Shown piece after piece: positions 8,501-15,131 of a stretch of DNA of 64,000 nucleotides. The notes beneath the pieces were generated by a model. It was not told where the DNA came from. It did no database searches and saw only the letters and a list, made by a program, of their open reading frames with translations. How positions within the stretch are numbered: the stretch's first letter is position 1; every line of letters starts with the position of its first letter. The translations under genes and the position numbers were made by a program. This stretch comes from Streptococcus mitis (lineage in GTDB: Bacteria > Bacillota > Bacilli > Lactobacillales > Streptococcaceae). The DNA is taken from positions 897,001-961,000 of the forward strand of contig NZ_CP012646.1 in assembly GCF_001281025.1 (NCBI RefSeq), written 5' to 3'.

Positions 8501-8886
8501 TGCCAACAGTACCAGCACAACCAACACCAAGTGTACCGGTTAAACCTGTGCCAGTACAACCAACACCAAATGTACCGGTTAAACCTGTGCCAGCGCAACC
8601 AACACCAAATGTACCGACACCAGAAGTGCCAGTACAACCAACTCCAGTTGTTCCAACACCAGAAGTACCGGTTAAACCAGTACCAGCGGTTCCAGAACAA
8701 CCAGTAGTACCAACACCGGCTCAACCAGCAACTCCAGTAAATGCTAACCCAGTAGTACCAACTACAGTTAAAGAAAACCATGGGGACAAATTACCAGAAA
8801 CTGGAAGCCAATCTGATTATATCTCTGTTCTTCTAGGTAGCGGTATTCTATTGAGCCTATATGTAGGTCGAAGAAAAGAAGATTAA
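5182..8886 (+). CDS. pclA: Collagen-like protein, C-terminal ORF with LPETG anchor (1234 codons)
   Basis: This is the downstream remainder of the broken gene, opening at a TTG inside a repeat with no ribosome binding site. It would lack a signal peptide if translated alone. It encodes two hinge/collagen units, DGT-rich beta repeats (about 6925-8240), a second RR-rich linker (about 6340-6560) that parallels the one near 3870, and a final RDGRDGKDGKDGK stretch ending in CGC. A Pro-rich region and LPETG (residues 1204-1208), a hydrophobic helix and the RRKED tail follow, the standard sortase A signal. The only two cysteines of the whole protein are in the CGC at 8278-8286. Confidence 0.75.
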   Translation: MNGKVNPEANQGKDGDKYVNTETGDVFVKNNGNWEKEGNIKGPKGDKGEQGLQGRDGQDGAQGLPGRDGRDGAAGRDGRDGRDGKDVLNGKVNPEANQGKDGDKYVNTETGDVFVKNNGNWEKEGNIKGPKGDKGERGEDGKTPEVTVTPGKDGHSTDITFTVPGKDPVKVNVKDGENGLNGKTPKVDLLRVEGQNGNPSHTIVTFYTDENNDGKYTPGTDELLGSEMIKDGAKGADGRDGKSLLTVKDGKETKVYQEDPAHPGQPLNPEKPLAVIKDGVDGVSPTVTAVRKDEEGHKGVEITVDNHDGSQPTTVFVQDGAKGETGATGQDGQTPTITTQRGQDGQSTVVTITTPGKDPVTFTVKDGKNGKDGRTPTIDLNALVEAVRRGAGSTSNSQPSGTSRSARRARSVGDNPDEIQPPTPGSTGSQPATAGSTGSQPSATGSTASQPTSTQPKPSGEYAGTEIKAYYDNNNNGVFDEGDELISSTVIPPAPKGENGNDGKDAIRGAELLSGVTAPTAKDGKDGDTYIDANTGDVYKKENGSWNKIGNIRGPQGVAGEKGDKGEKGEKGENGANGADGKSPVVNVTDNGDGTHSITVRNPDGSESTTKVKDGKDGKTANITTTENPDGSHTITVTNPDGTTKETVVKNGKDGKTPKVEVTDNGDGTHTVKVTDGDGNVTNAIIKDGKDGKAATATTTENPDGSHTVTITNPDGTKNEFVVKNGRDGVDGRTPTASVRDNGDGSHTIVITNPEGVTTETTVRDGKSPKVTITDEQNGTHKISVLNGDGTTTETIIKDGKSPVATVRDNQDGTYTIRVENGNGTVSETTVRDGKSPTAKVVDNGDGTHTITVVNSDGTTTTTTVRDGKEPKLEVIDNNNGSHTIKVTGADGKETTTTIFDGKSPKANIVDNGDGTHTLTIVDSDGREYKSIIKDGKDGKDGVSPTVTVKNNNDGTHVVTITNPDGSKTEMVIKDGKDGKSPKVSVEDNGDGSHTITIINSDGTVTKTVVKDGKDGRDGRDGKDGKDGKDGKCGCQDRTVTPSNDKPVPPTRNVPEGPTFAMPEPPVHELPEFNGGVPGMPEVHELPEFNGGVPGMPEVTEVPELDMPTVPAQPTPSVPVKPVPVQPTPNVPVKPVPAQPTPNVPTPEVPVQPTPVVPTPEVPVKPVPAVPEQPVVPTPAQPATPVNANPVVPTTVKENHGDKLPETGSQSDYISVLLGSGILLSLYVGRRKED
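6925..8240 (+). repeat. DGT-rich beta repeats of the collagen-like protein
   Basis: About a dozen degenerate units of roughly 30-36 residues follow the pattern DGKSPxxxVxDNGDGTHTIxVxNxDGTxxxTxVRDGK. They read as a beta-solenoid or Ig-like stalk between collagen segments. The fold is inferred from periodicity only. Confidence 0.75.
8380..8475 (+). repeat. Two exact-type 48-bp repeats in the Pro-rich wall region
   Basis: VHELPEFNGGVPGMPE is encoded twice in tandem, with starts at 8380 and 8428. Shorter PTPxVPVKPVP repeats continue to about 8720. This is typical of the wall-spanning part of LPXTG proteins. Confidence 0.85.
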
Positions 8887-8990
8887 TCAGCCAAAAGCAG
8901 TCACTAATTTCTCGAAAGAAGATGATAAGTGATAGATCTCGAATGAAAGAATATTCTTAGAATGATTTTCCTATGATGGAAAAGACTGCT

Positions 8991-9024
8991 AAAAACCTTG
9001 AGTGGTAACGCTCAAGGTTTTTTT
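8991..9024 (+). terminator. Rho-independent terminator of the collagen-like gene
   Basis: Stem AACCTTGAG/CTCAAGGTT with loop TGGTAACG, followed by seven T. Confidence 0.9.
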
Positions 9025-9062
9025 GGATGAGTGATGTTTGTCTGAAAATCTTGATTGAGTCT

Positions 9063-9086
9063 AAAAAAGCCACCCTATTAGGTGGC
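9063..9086 (-). terminator. Terminator of the FMN reductase gene (reverse strand)
   Basis: On the reverse strand GCCACC-TAATAG-GGTGGC is followed by six T, 37 bases past the stop codon. Confidence 0.85.
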
Positions 9087-9122
9087 GATAATTGATTTAG
9101 ACTTTTAAAAATTCTTTATTTT

Positions 9123-9671
9123 TTACTGAATTGCTGCGAGCAAGTCTTGAGCTTGTTTCTCAAGTGAGTTTAGGATTGTTTCTTCTAGAACTAATTTTCC
9201 GTCTGCCCAGGCAGAGTCGTTGACACGTGCAGCAGTGAAATCACCAACGACTTGTGTACGGATAAATGGCAAGAGGTCTTTATAGATAGCGAAAAGTTGA
9301 TCGTGACCTGCATTGGCTACAGATGATACGGTGACAAACTTGTCTTGAAGAGCAGAAGCGCCACGTGTATCAGATAAGTCAAGGGCACGAGATAGCCAGT
9401 CAAGCAAGTTTTTCACTGTTCCAGGGATAGAGAAGTTGTAGACTGGAGAGAAGATCCAGATGGCATCCGCAGCGAGAACCGCTTCGCGAGCAGCCGCTAC
9501 AGCTGGATGTGTTGGAACTTCCAAATCTTGGCTGAAGAGAGGAAGGGCTGAATAATCAAGGTAACTAACTTGCGCTTTACCAGCAATTGCTTTCTCAGCT
9601 TCGAGAGCCATTTGGTGGTTGAAAGAACCTTGACGTAGTGATCCGACGATAAATAATACTTTTTTAGACAT
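9123..9671 (-). CDS. NAD(P)H-dependent FMN reductase / oxidoreductase
   Basis: A flavodoxin-fold protein of 182 residues that would use NAD(P)H to reduce FMN or a quinone/azo-type acceptor in the cytoplasm; the physiological substrate cannot be read from sequence. The N-terminal phosphate loop GSLRQGSFN (about residues 10-18) and PVYNFSIPGTVKNLLDW (about 80-96) are the FMN-binding signatures of the NADPH-dependent FMN reductase family. I chose the ATG at 9671 because AGGAGA precedes it by 6 bases and the protein then starts MSKKVLFIVGSLR; the longer reading to 9752 adds unrelated residues. It is a single gene with its own terminator, convergent with the adhesin. Confidence 0.9.
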   Translation of the reverse strand: MSKKVLFIVGSLRQGSFNHQMALEAEKAIAGKAQVSYLDYSALPLFSQDLEVPTHPAVAAAREAVLAADAIWIFSPVYNFSIPGTVKNLLDWLSRALDLSDTRGASALQDKFVTVSSVANAGHDQLFAIYKDLLPFIRTQVVGDFTAARVNDSAWADGKLVLEETILNSLEKQAQDLLAAIQ

Positions 9672-10098
9672 GATGTGTCTCCTTTTTCTTAAATTTCCGA
9701 GAAGTCTCTCGTTGTTATAAAATATATTACAACAAAACAAAAGGACTTGCAAGAAATTTGCTCAAAGATTATTTGAAAACTATAAAATTGCTGAAACTCT
9801 AGTCAGTTGCCACTGGAAAAGTAAGAACTGTTTTTTGGATTCTGGTTTGCTTTGAAGGAAGAAATAAAGTGCGATTGTTCCTATATTCACTTGTAATATG
9901 ATGACATAAGTGCTAAAATAAACAAGAAAACTCGCAATAGAAAGTGCATAACAGCTATTTTCCGGTATCATTTCATAAATTATTAAAGGAACAATAATGG
10001 CATTGAAGAATGCTTCTAAAAGGGGTGGAGATCATGTAAGGCAAAGATTAACAAGTGACGGACAAAAGAAATAATAATACACTTGTTAAGGAGAAAAA
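9672..10098. promoter_or_regulatory. 427-bp intergenic region with a duplicated promoter segment
   Basis: It lies between the divergent FMN reductase and MFS genes. A stretch at about 9840-9920 resembles 11395-11476, upstream of the TseB-like gene, including TTGTAA (9891-9896), 17 bases, TAAAAT (9914-9919). This is the likely MFS promoter, giving a leader of about 170 bases in which I see no gene. The 63-codon reverse ORF at 9780-9971 has no recognisable product and is probably chance. Confidence 0.6.
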
Positions 10099-11295
10099 AT
10101 GTTAATAAGAAATTATCGGAAAAATATTGGCCTGATGGCCGGAGTTGAGTTTTTTGCTTTTTTAGGGATTACCAGCTTTTGGATTCTATTTCTCAGTCAA
10201 AACGGAATGTCTCTTTGGCAGATTGGACTTCTGGAAAGTATCTTTCATGCGACCAGTCTTCTCTGCGAAATTCCATCTGGAATGTTAGCTGACCGCTATT
10301 CCTATAAGACCAACCTTTATTTAAGTCGAATAGCAGGGATTGTGTCTTCTATTCTCATGTTGGCTGGGCAGGGAAATTTTTGGATTTATGCACTAGCTAT
10401 GGCGGTAAGTGCCTTGTCTTATAATTTTGATTCAGGGACAAGCGCAGCAATGGTTTATGATTCAGCCGTGGAAGCTGGACTCAAGAAGCGTTACTTATCT
10501 ATTTCAAGTTTTATGTCAGGAGTGTCAGAAGGAACTCAGTCTTTGGGGACCGTTTTGGCAGGATTTTTTGTCCATGGTCAATTGCACCTGACTTACTATA
10601 TCATGATTGCGACTTCTATCATAGTTCTTTTCCTGATTTGGATGCTGAAAGAACCTAGTGTCAAGCTAGAAAAAGCTGATAGTGTGACCATGAAACAGAT
10701 TATTTGGACTGTTAAGGAAGAGTTGGAGCGAAATCCTATGCTGTTTAACTGGATGATTTTGTCTCAGATTGTCGGAACACTTATGTGCATGTTTTATTTT
10801 TACTATCAAAATCAGTTACCGGATTTAAGTAGCTGGCAAATTTCAGCAGTTATGCTACTTGGAAGTCTCCTGAATATCCTTGCAGTCTATCTAGCGAGTA
10901 AGATTGGAAAGAAATATGCTGCCTTGAAGATTTTCCCTCTTCTCGTCCTGCTGACTGGAGTTACCTATATGTTGTCCTATTTTGGAACACCTCTAATCTA
11001 TATTTTGATTTATTTGATTAGTAATGCTCTATATGCTCTTTTTCAGCCGATTTTTGACAATGATTTGCAAGAGCGGCTCCCAAGTGAAGTAAGGGCAACC
11101 ATGCTAAGTGTCTACTCTATGATGTTTAGCCTAAGTATGATTGTGTTCTTCCCGCTGACAGGGTGGTTGATTGACAATTTAGGCTTTGTGCTAACATTTC
11201 TTTATCTAGGATTATTTTTAGTATTGATTAGCCTTCTACTGCCTATCTTTTTAGGAAAAATGGCTAAAAGAATGGATGATAAAGTGATTCCATAG
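10099..11295 (+). CDS. MFS transporter
   Basis: A 398-residue integral membrane protein with about 12 hydrophobic segments. The motif GMLADRYSYK at about residues 60-70 is the loop 2-3 signature of the major facilitator superfamily (G-x-x-x-D-R-x-x-x-K/R). Such proteins exchange small solutes or export drugs using the proton gradient; the substrate is unknown. AAGGAG lies 7 bases upstream of the ATG. It is monocistronic, with a terminator just after it. The flanking promoter duplication suggests it was inserted into the ancestral region before the TseB-like/aspC/asnS cluster. Confidence 0.85.
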   Translation: MLIRNYRKNIGLMAGVEFFAFLGITSFWILFLSQNGMSLWQIGLLESIFHATSLLCEIPSGMLADRYSYKTNLYLSRIAGIVSSILMLAGQGNFWIYALAMAVSALSYNFDSGTSAAMVYDSAVEAGLKKRYLSISSFMSGVSEGTQSLGTVLAGFFVHGQLHLTYYIMIATSIIVLFLIWMLKEPSVKLEKADSVTMKQIIWTVKEELERNPMLFNWMILSQIVGTLMCMFYFYYQNQLPDLSSWQISAVMLLGSLLNILAVYLASKIGKKYAALKIFPLLVLLTGVTYMLSYFGTPLIYILIYLISNALYALFQPIFDNDLQERLPSEVRATMLSVYSMMFSLSMIVFFPLTGWLIDNLGFVLTFLYLGLFLVLISLLLPIFLGKMAKRMDDKVIP

Positions 11296-11311
11296 ATCAA
11301 AAAAATTTATG

Positions 11312-11340
11312 AAAACTTGAGTGCCAAGCTCAGGTTTTTT
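11312..11340 (+). terminator. Terminator of the MFS gene
   Basis: Stem AACTTGAG/CTCAGGTT (one G-T pair) followed by T6. Confidence 0.8.
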
Positions 11341-11446
11341 AATAGGTTGATTTTGGAGCTGCCTTTACTTTTCTTGCTCGGTTTTAATCAAGAAAAATCT
11401 GTTTTGTTTGAAGAGAGAAATAAAATGCGAGTATTCTTATATTCAC

Positions 11447-11475
11447 TTGTAATAAAGCCCAATAGATGGTAAAAT
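11447..11475 (+). promoter_or_regulatory. Promoter of the TseB-like/aspC/asnS cluster
   Basis: TTGTAA, 17 bases, TAAAAT. The -10 ends only 6 bases before the GTG start at 11482, so the transcript should begin at or next to the start codon. Confidence 0.7.
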
Positions 11476-11481
11476 AGACGA

Positions 11482-11970
11482 GTGAAAAAAAGACAAAACA
11501 AAGCAAAAAATAATCTACTGTGGCAGTATGGTCTAGGGATGACGATTTTGTTTGTGGTTATCAGTGCTTCCTTTCTGTATCTGGTTTCTCTTAGCATGAA
11601 ACCTTATCAAACAGCTAAAAGTGAAGGAGAAAAATTAGCTCAGCAGTATGCAGGATTAGAGCAGGCTGATCAGGTTGATTTATACAATGGCTTGGAATCT
11701 TATTACAGCGTTCTTGGTCGTAATAAACAGCAAGAAGAACTTGCTGTCCTGATTGGTAAAGATGACCATAAGATTTACGTTTATCAGCTAAATCAGGGTA
11801 TTTCACAAGAAAAAGCAGAAGCGGTTTCTAAGGAAAAAGGAGCTGGCGAGATTGACAAAATTACCTTTGGTCGTTATCAAGACAAACCAATCTGGGAAGT
11901 CAAGTCAGGATCTGATTTTTATCTAGTAGATTTTGAAACAGGAGCATTGGTCAATAAGGAGGGCCTATGA
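11482..11970 (+). CDS. TseB/YpmB-like membrane protein (DUF5590)
   Basis: A 162-residue protein with a positively charged N-terminus (MKKRQNKAKNNLLWQYG), one membrane helix at about residues 18-40 and an extracytoplasmic domain. Its place directly before an aspartate aminotransferase and asnS is the same as ypmB (tseB) before aspB-asnS in Bacillus subtilis, where TseB affects cell-wall elongation. Homology is inferred from this synteny plus size and topology. The start is GTG without a visible ribosome binding site, and the promoter is 6 bases away, pointing to leaderless translation. Its stop overlaps the aspC start (ATGA at 11967-11970). Confidence 0.75.
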   Translation: MKKRQNKAKNNLLWQYGLGMTILFVVISASFLYLVSLSMKPYQTAKSEGEKLAQQYAGLEQADQVDLYNGLESYYSVLGRNKQQEELAVLIGKDDHKIYVYQLNQGISQEKAEAVSKEKGAGEIDKITFGRYQDKPIWEVKSGSDFYLVDFETGALVNKEGL

Positions 11971-13154
11971 AACTATCCAACCGTGTTTTAGAAATGGAAG
12001 AAAGTGTCACTTTAGCTAGTGATGCGAGAGCAAAAAAATTAAAAGCTCAAGGTAAGGATGTCCTTTTCTTGACCTTGGGACAACCAGATTTTCACACTCC
12101 TGAAAATATTCAGGATGCAGCAGTTAAAGCTATTCGAGAAGGACAGGCTTCCTTCTATACAGTAGCTTCAGGTCTACCAGAATTAAAAGCTGCAGTGAAT
12201 ACCTACTTCGAGCGCTACTATGGCTATTCTGTCGCAAGTAACGAGGTTACCTTTGCTACAGGTGCCAAGTTCTCCCTCTATACTTTCTTTATGGCTGTAA
12301 TCAATCCTTTAGATGAGGTTATTATTCCAACTCCATACTGGGTTAGTTATGGAGATCAGGTCAAGATGGCAGAAGGGATTCCAGTCTTTGTTCAAGCTAA
12401 AGAAGACAATGATTTTAAAGTCACGGTGGATCAACTAGAACTAGTTAGGACAGATAAGACAAAGGTTTTGGTTCTCAATTCACCATCTAATCCGACTGGT
12501 ATGATTTATACTCGTGAAGAATTACTAGCTATCGGAAATTGGGCAGTTGAGCATGACATTCTGATCTTAGCAGATGATATATACGGTCGCCTTGTTTATA
12601 ATGGAAATGAATTTGTTCCAATCTCAAGTCTATCAGAAGCAATTCGTAAGCAAACCATTGTCATTAATGGTGTATCAAAAGCTTATGCCATGACGGGGTG
12701 GCGAGTTGGTTATGCGGTAGGTAATCCGGAAATCATTGCAGCTATGAGTAAATTGACAGGACAAACAACTTCAAATTTGACATCTGTTTCTCAATATGCG
12801 GCTATTGAAGCCTTAACAGGACCACAGGATTCTGTTGATATCATGCGTAAGGCTTTTGAGGAGCGTCTCAATACCATTTATCCGCTATTATGTGAGGTCC
12901 CTGGTTTTGAAGTCGTTAAGCCACAAGGAGCTTTCTATCTCTTCCCAAATGTCAAAAAAGCCATGGAGATGAAAGGCTATACGGATGTGACTGACTTTAC
13001 AACAGCTATTCTTGAGGAAGTTGGTCTAGCACTCATAACAGGAGCAGGGTTTGGAGCACCTGAAAATGTGCGTCTCAGCTATGCGACAGACTTAGATACG
13101 CTCAAAGAAGCGGTTAAACGCTTGAAAGCATTTATGGGTAGTGAGAATGATTGA
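11967..13154 (+). CDS. aspC: Aspartate/aromatic aminotransferase, class I
   Basis: A PLP enzyme of 395 residues that transfers the amino group between aspartate (or aromatic amino acids) and 2-oxoglutarate in the cytoplasm. The PLP-lysine motif is VSKAYAMTGWRVGYA, and LVLNSPSNPTGMIY and ILADDIYGRLVY carry the usual Asn and Asp/Tyr cofactor contacts. Length and motifs fit the Bacillus AspB group. It is translationally coupled to the upstream TseB-like gene by a 4-base overlap and sits two genes before asnS, so aspartate and asparagine use are grouped. Confidence 0.92.
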   Translation: MKLSNRVLEMEESVTLASDARAKKLKAQGKDVLFLTLGQPDFHTPENIQDAAVKAIREGQASFYTVASGLPELKAAVNTYFERYYGYSVASNEVTFATGAKFSLYTFFMAVINPLDEVIIPTPYWVSYGDQVKMAEGIPVFVQAKEDNDFKVTVDQLELVRTDKTKVLVLNSPSNPTGMIYTREELLAIGNWAVEHDILILADDIYGRLVYNGNEFVPISSLSEAIRKQTIVINGVSKAYAMTGWRVGYAVGNPEIIAAMSKLTGQTTSNLTSVSQYAAIEALTGPQDSVDIMRKAFEERLNTIYPLLCEVPGFEVVKPQGAFYLFPNVKKAMEMKGYTDVTDFTTAILEEVGLALITGAGFGAPENVRLSYATDLDTLKEAVKRLKAFMGSEND

Positions 13155-13512
13155 TCATTTTGAAATTAAGGTAAAGAATTTACAAATTTCAGAAGGATTT
13201 TATAGGAGTTTTCTCGCTCCTTTGGGCTATAAATTGGCTTTTAAAACTACTTCTCTAATCAGTTTTCTTGCCCCAAATAGCCCTCATCCTGGTGGTGACT
13301 TTTGGTTAGCTCAGGGGACGCAAAATCCTATTCACTTTGCTTTCTTAGCAGAAAATAAGGAAGAGGTTCAAGCTTGTTATGAGGCTGGCTTAGAGGCAGG
13401 TGGGCTAGACAATGGTGCTCCTGGTTATCGCAGTGAGCATCCGATTTATTATGCTACTTTTATGATTGATCCAGATGGGAACAATATAGAGGTGGTTTGC
13501 CATAAAGAATAA
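13147..13512 (+). CDS. VOC (glyoxalase/bleomycin resistance-like) protein
   Basis: A small cytoplasmic protein of 121 residues starting MIDHFEIKVKNLQISEGFY, with the beta-alpha-beta-beta-beta pattern of a vicinal-oxygen-chelate fold. Candidate metal ligands are His near the N-terminus (DHFEI), His in PIHFAFLAE and Glu in DGNNIEVVCH. The substrate is unknown. It overlaps the end of aspC by 8 bases from the ATG chosen here; an in-frame GTG at 13141 is an alternative. It is part of the aspC-asnS transcription unit. Confidence 0.85.
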   Translation: MIDHFEIKVKNLQISEGFYRSFLAPLGYKLAFKTTSLISFLAPNSPHPGGDFWLAQGTQNPIHFAFLAENKEEVQACYEAGLEAGGLDNGAPGYRSEHPIYYATFMIDPDGNNIEVVCHKE

Positions 13513-13530
13513 AAAAGAAAAGGAAAAATA

Positions 13531-14874
13531 ATGACAAAACGTGTAACGATTATTGATGTAAAAGACTATGTTGGTCAAGAAGTGACGATTGGTGCTTGGG
13601 TTGCCAACAAATCAGGAAAAGGGAAAATTGCCTTCTTGCAATTACGTGATGGAACAGCCTTCTTCCAAGGTGTAGCCTTTAAACCAAACTTTTTAGAAAA
13701 ATTTGGTGAAGAAGTGGGACTTGAGAAGTTTGATGTTATCAAACGCTTGAGCCAAGAAACGTCTGTTTATGTGACAGGTATTGTTAAAGAAGACGAACGT
13801 TCTAAATTTGGTTATGAGTTGGACATTACAGACATCGAAGTGATCGGTGAATCTCAAGACTACCCAATTACACCAAAAGAACACGGAACAGACTTCTTGA
13901 TGGACAACCGTCACTTGTGGCTCCGTTCTCGTAAGCAAGTAGCGGTGATGCAAATTCGTAACGCTATCATCTACGCAACTTATGAGTTCTTCGACAAGAA
14001 CGGCTTCATGAAGTTTGATAGCCCGATTCTTTCAGGAAATGCAGCTGAAGATTCAACAGAACTCTTTGAAACGGACTACTTTGGGACTCCAGCTTACTTG
14101 AGTCAGTCAGGTCAGCTTTACCTAGAAGCAGGTGCTATGGCTCTTGGTCGTGTATTTGACTTTGGTCCAGTATTCCGTGCTGAAAAATCAAAAACACGCC
14201 GTCACTTGACTGAGTTCTGGATGATGGACGCAGAGTACTCATACTTGACACACGATGAGTCACTTGACTTGCAAGAAGCTTATGTGAAAGCTCTTCTTCA
14301 AGGTGTTCTTGACCGTGCGCCTCAAGCCTTGGAAACTTTGGAACGTGATACAGAGCTCCTGAAACGCTACATTGCAGAGCCATTCAAACGCATCACTTAC
14401 GATCAAGCTATTGACCTCTTGCAAGAGCATGAAAATGATGAAGACGCTGACTACGAACATCTTGAGCATGGTGATGACTTTGGTTCACCACACGAAACTT
14501 GGATTTCAAACCACTTTGGTGTGCCAACATTTGTCATGAACTACCCAGCAGCCATCAAGGCCTTCTACATGAAACCAGTTCCTGGAAATCCAGAGCGCGT
14601 GCTTTGTGCAGACTTGCTTGCTCCAGAAGGCTATGGAGAAATCATCGGTGGTTCTATGCGTGAGGAAGACTATGATGCCCTTGTCACTAAGATGGATGAA
14701 CTTGGTATGGACCGTACAGAGTATGAATTCTACCTTGACCTTCGTAAATATGGTACAGTTCCACATGGAGGATTTGGTATCGGTATCGAGCGTATGGTAA
14801 CCTTCGCAGCAGGAACAAAACACATCCGTGAAGCCATTCCATTCCCACGTATGTTGCACCGTATTAAACCGTAA
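13531..14874 (+). CDS. asnS: Asparaginyl-tRNA synthetase
   Basis: A class II aminoacyl-tRNA synthetase of 447 residues, the usual length. The N-terminal OB-fold anticodon-binding domain covers about residues 1-105 ([23 protein letters not shown]). The catalytic domain shows motif 2 ([18 protein letters not shown]) and motif 3 ([10 protein letters not shown]). It charges tRNA-Asn with asparagine. AAAAGGAAAAATA precedes the ATG. There is no T-box leader upstream; it follows the VOC gene by 18 bases and is closed by a terminator. Confidence 0.97.
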   Translation: MTKRVTIIDVKDYVGQEVTIGAWVANKSGKGKIAFLQLRDGTAFFQGVAFKPNFLEKFGEEVGLEKFDVIKRLSQETSVYVTGIVKEDERSKFGYELDITDIEVIGESQDYPITPKEHGTDFLMDNRHLWLRSRKQVAVMQIRNAIIYATYEFFDKNGFMKFDSPILSGNAAEDSTELFETDYFGTPAYLSQSGQLYLEAGAMALGRVFDFGPVFRAEKSKTRRHLTEFWMMDAEYSYLTHDESLDLQEAYVKALLQGVLDRAPQALETLERDTELLKRYIAEPFKRITYDQAIDLLQEHENDEDADYEHLEHGDDFGSPHETWISNHFGVPTFVMNYPAAIKAFYMKPVPGNPERVLCADLLAPEGYGEIIGGSMREEDYDALVTKMDELGMDRTEYEFYLDLRKYGTVPHGGFGIGIERMVTFAAGTKHIREAIPFPRMLHRIKP

Positions 14875-14900
14875 AATTAAAATAAAAAAGTTATTATAAT

Positions 14901-14927
14901 AAAAGAAGGTGAAATCCCTTCTTTTTT
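14901..14927 (+). terminator. Terminator after asnS
   Basis: Stem AAAGAAGG/CCCTTCTTT with loop TGAAAT and a T tract. Confidence 0.85.
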
Positions 14928-14981
14928 GTATTTTGGCTACAAAAATAATATATAAAAGTACGAACATAAATCTCTTTTTGA

Positions 14982-15011
14982 TTGACAATATTCTGGGAAA
15001 TATGATAAAAT
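14982..15011 (+). promoter_or_regulatory. Promoter of the giant LPXTG adhesin
   Basis: TTGACA, 18 bases, TAAAAT. The resulting leader is about 115 bases and includes a small hairpin, TTAAGA/TCTTAA, at 15041-15058. AAGGAG lies 6 bases before the ATG. Confidence 0.75.
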
Positions 15012-15131
15012 CGAACTAGTGAATATTGTGTTGAGACTAGTTTAAGACTTCGTTCTTAAGCAAGAAAGGAAGTGAATATTAAACGTTTTAACATTATTCG
15101 AGTTTAACATATAAATAAAAAAGGAGAAACC

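Larger units (their letters stand above)
943..8886 (+). pseudogene. pclA: Collagen-like YSIRK/LPXTG surface protein, interrupted by three identical 1-base deletions
   Basis: Start and end are in the same frame, but the path between them is broken at about 4444, 4704 and 4964. At each place one G is missing from GACGGCGAT in a repeat unit (260 bp instead of 261). Restoring the three bases would give one protein of about 2648 residues: YSIRK signal, FIVAR-like module, G5-like domain, Gly-X-Y collagen blocks, a long DGT-rich repeat region, a Pro-rich wall-spanning region and LPETG anchor. This matches the architecture of pneumococcal collagen-like protein A (PclA). As written, translation stops at 4665, leaving a secreted N-terminal fragment without an anchor. 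Two 87-codon ORFs (4662-4925 and 4922-5185) and the long ORF at 5182 follow, each opening on a TTG that overlaps the previous TGA. An assembly artefact is possible, but the units differ from each other by point changes. Confidence 0.8.

Noticed and set aside
9780..9971. Reverse-strand ORF of 63 codons
   Set aside because: It overlaps the duplicated promoter region, has no ribosome binding site and no recognisable product.
14875..15131. T-box or other riboswitch around asnS and the adhesin
   Set aside because: No T-box consensus (TGGNACCGCG-like) or specifier hairpin is seen; only a terminator, a promoter and a small hairpin.
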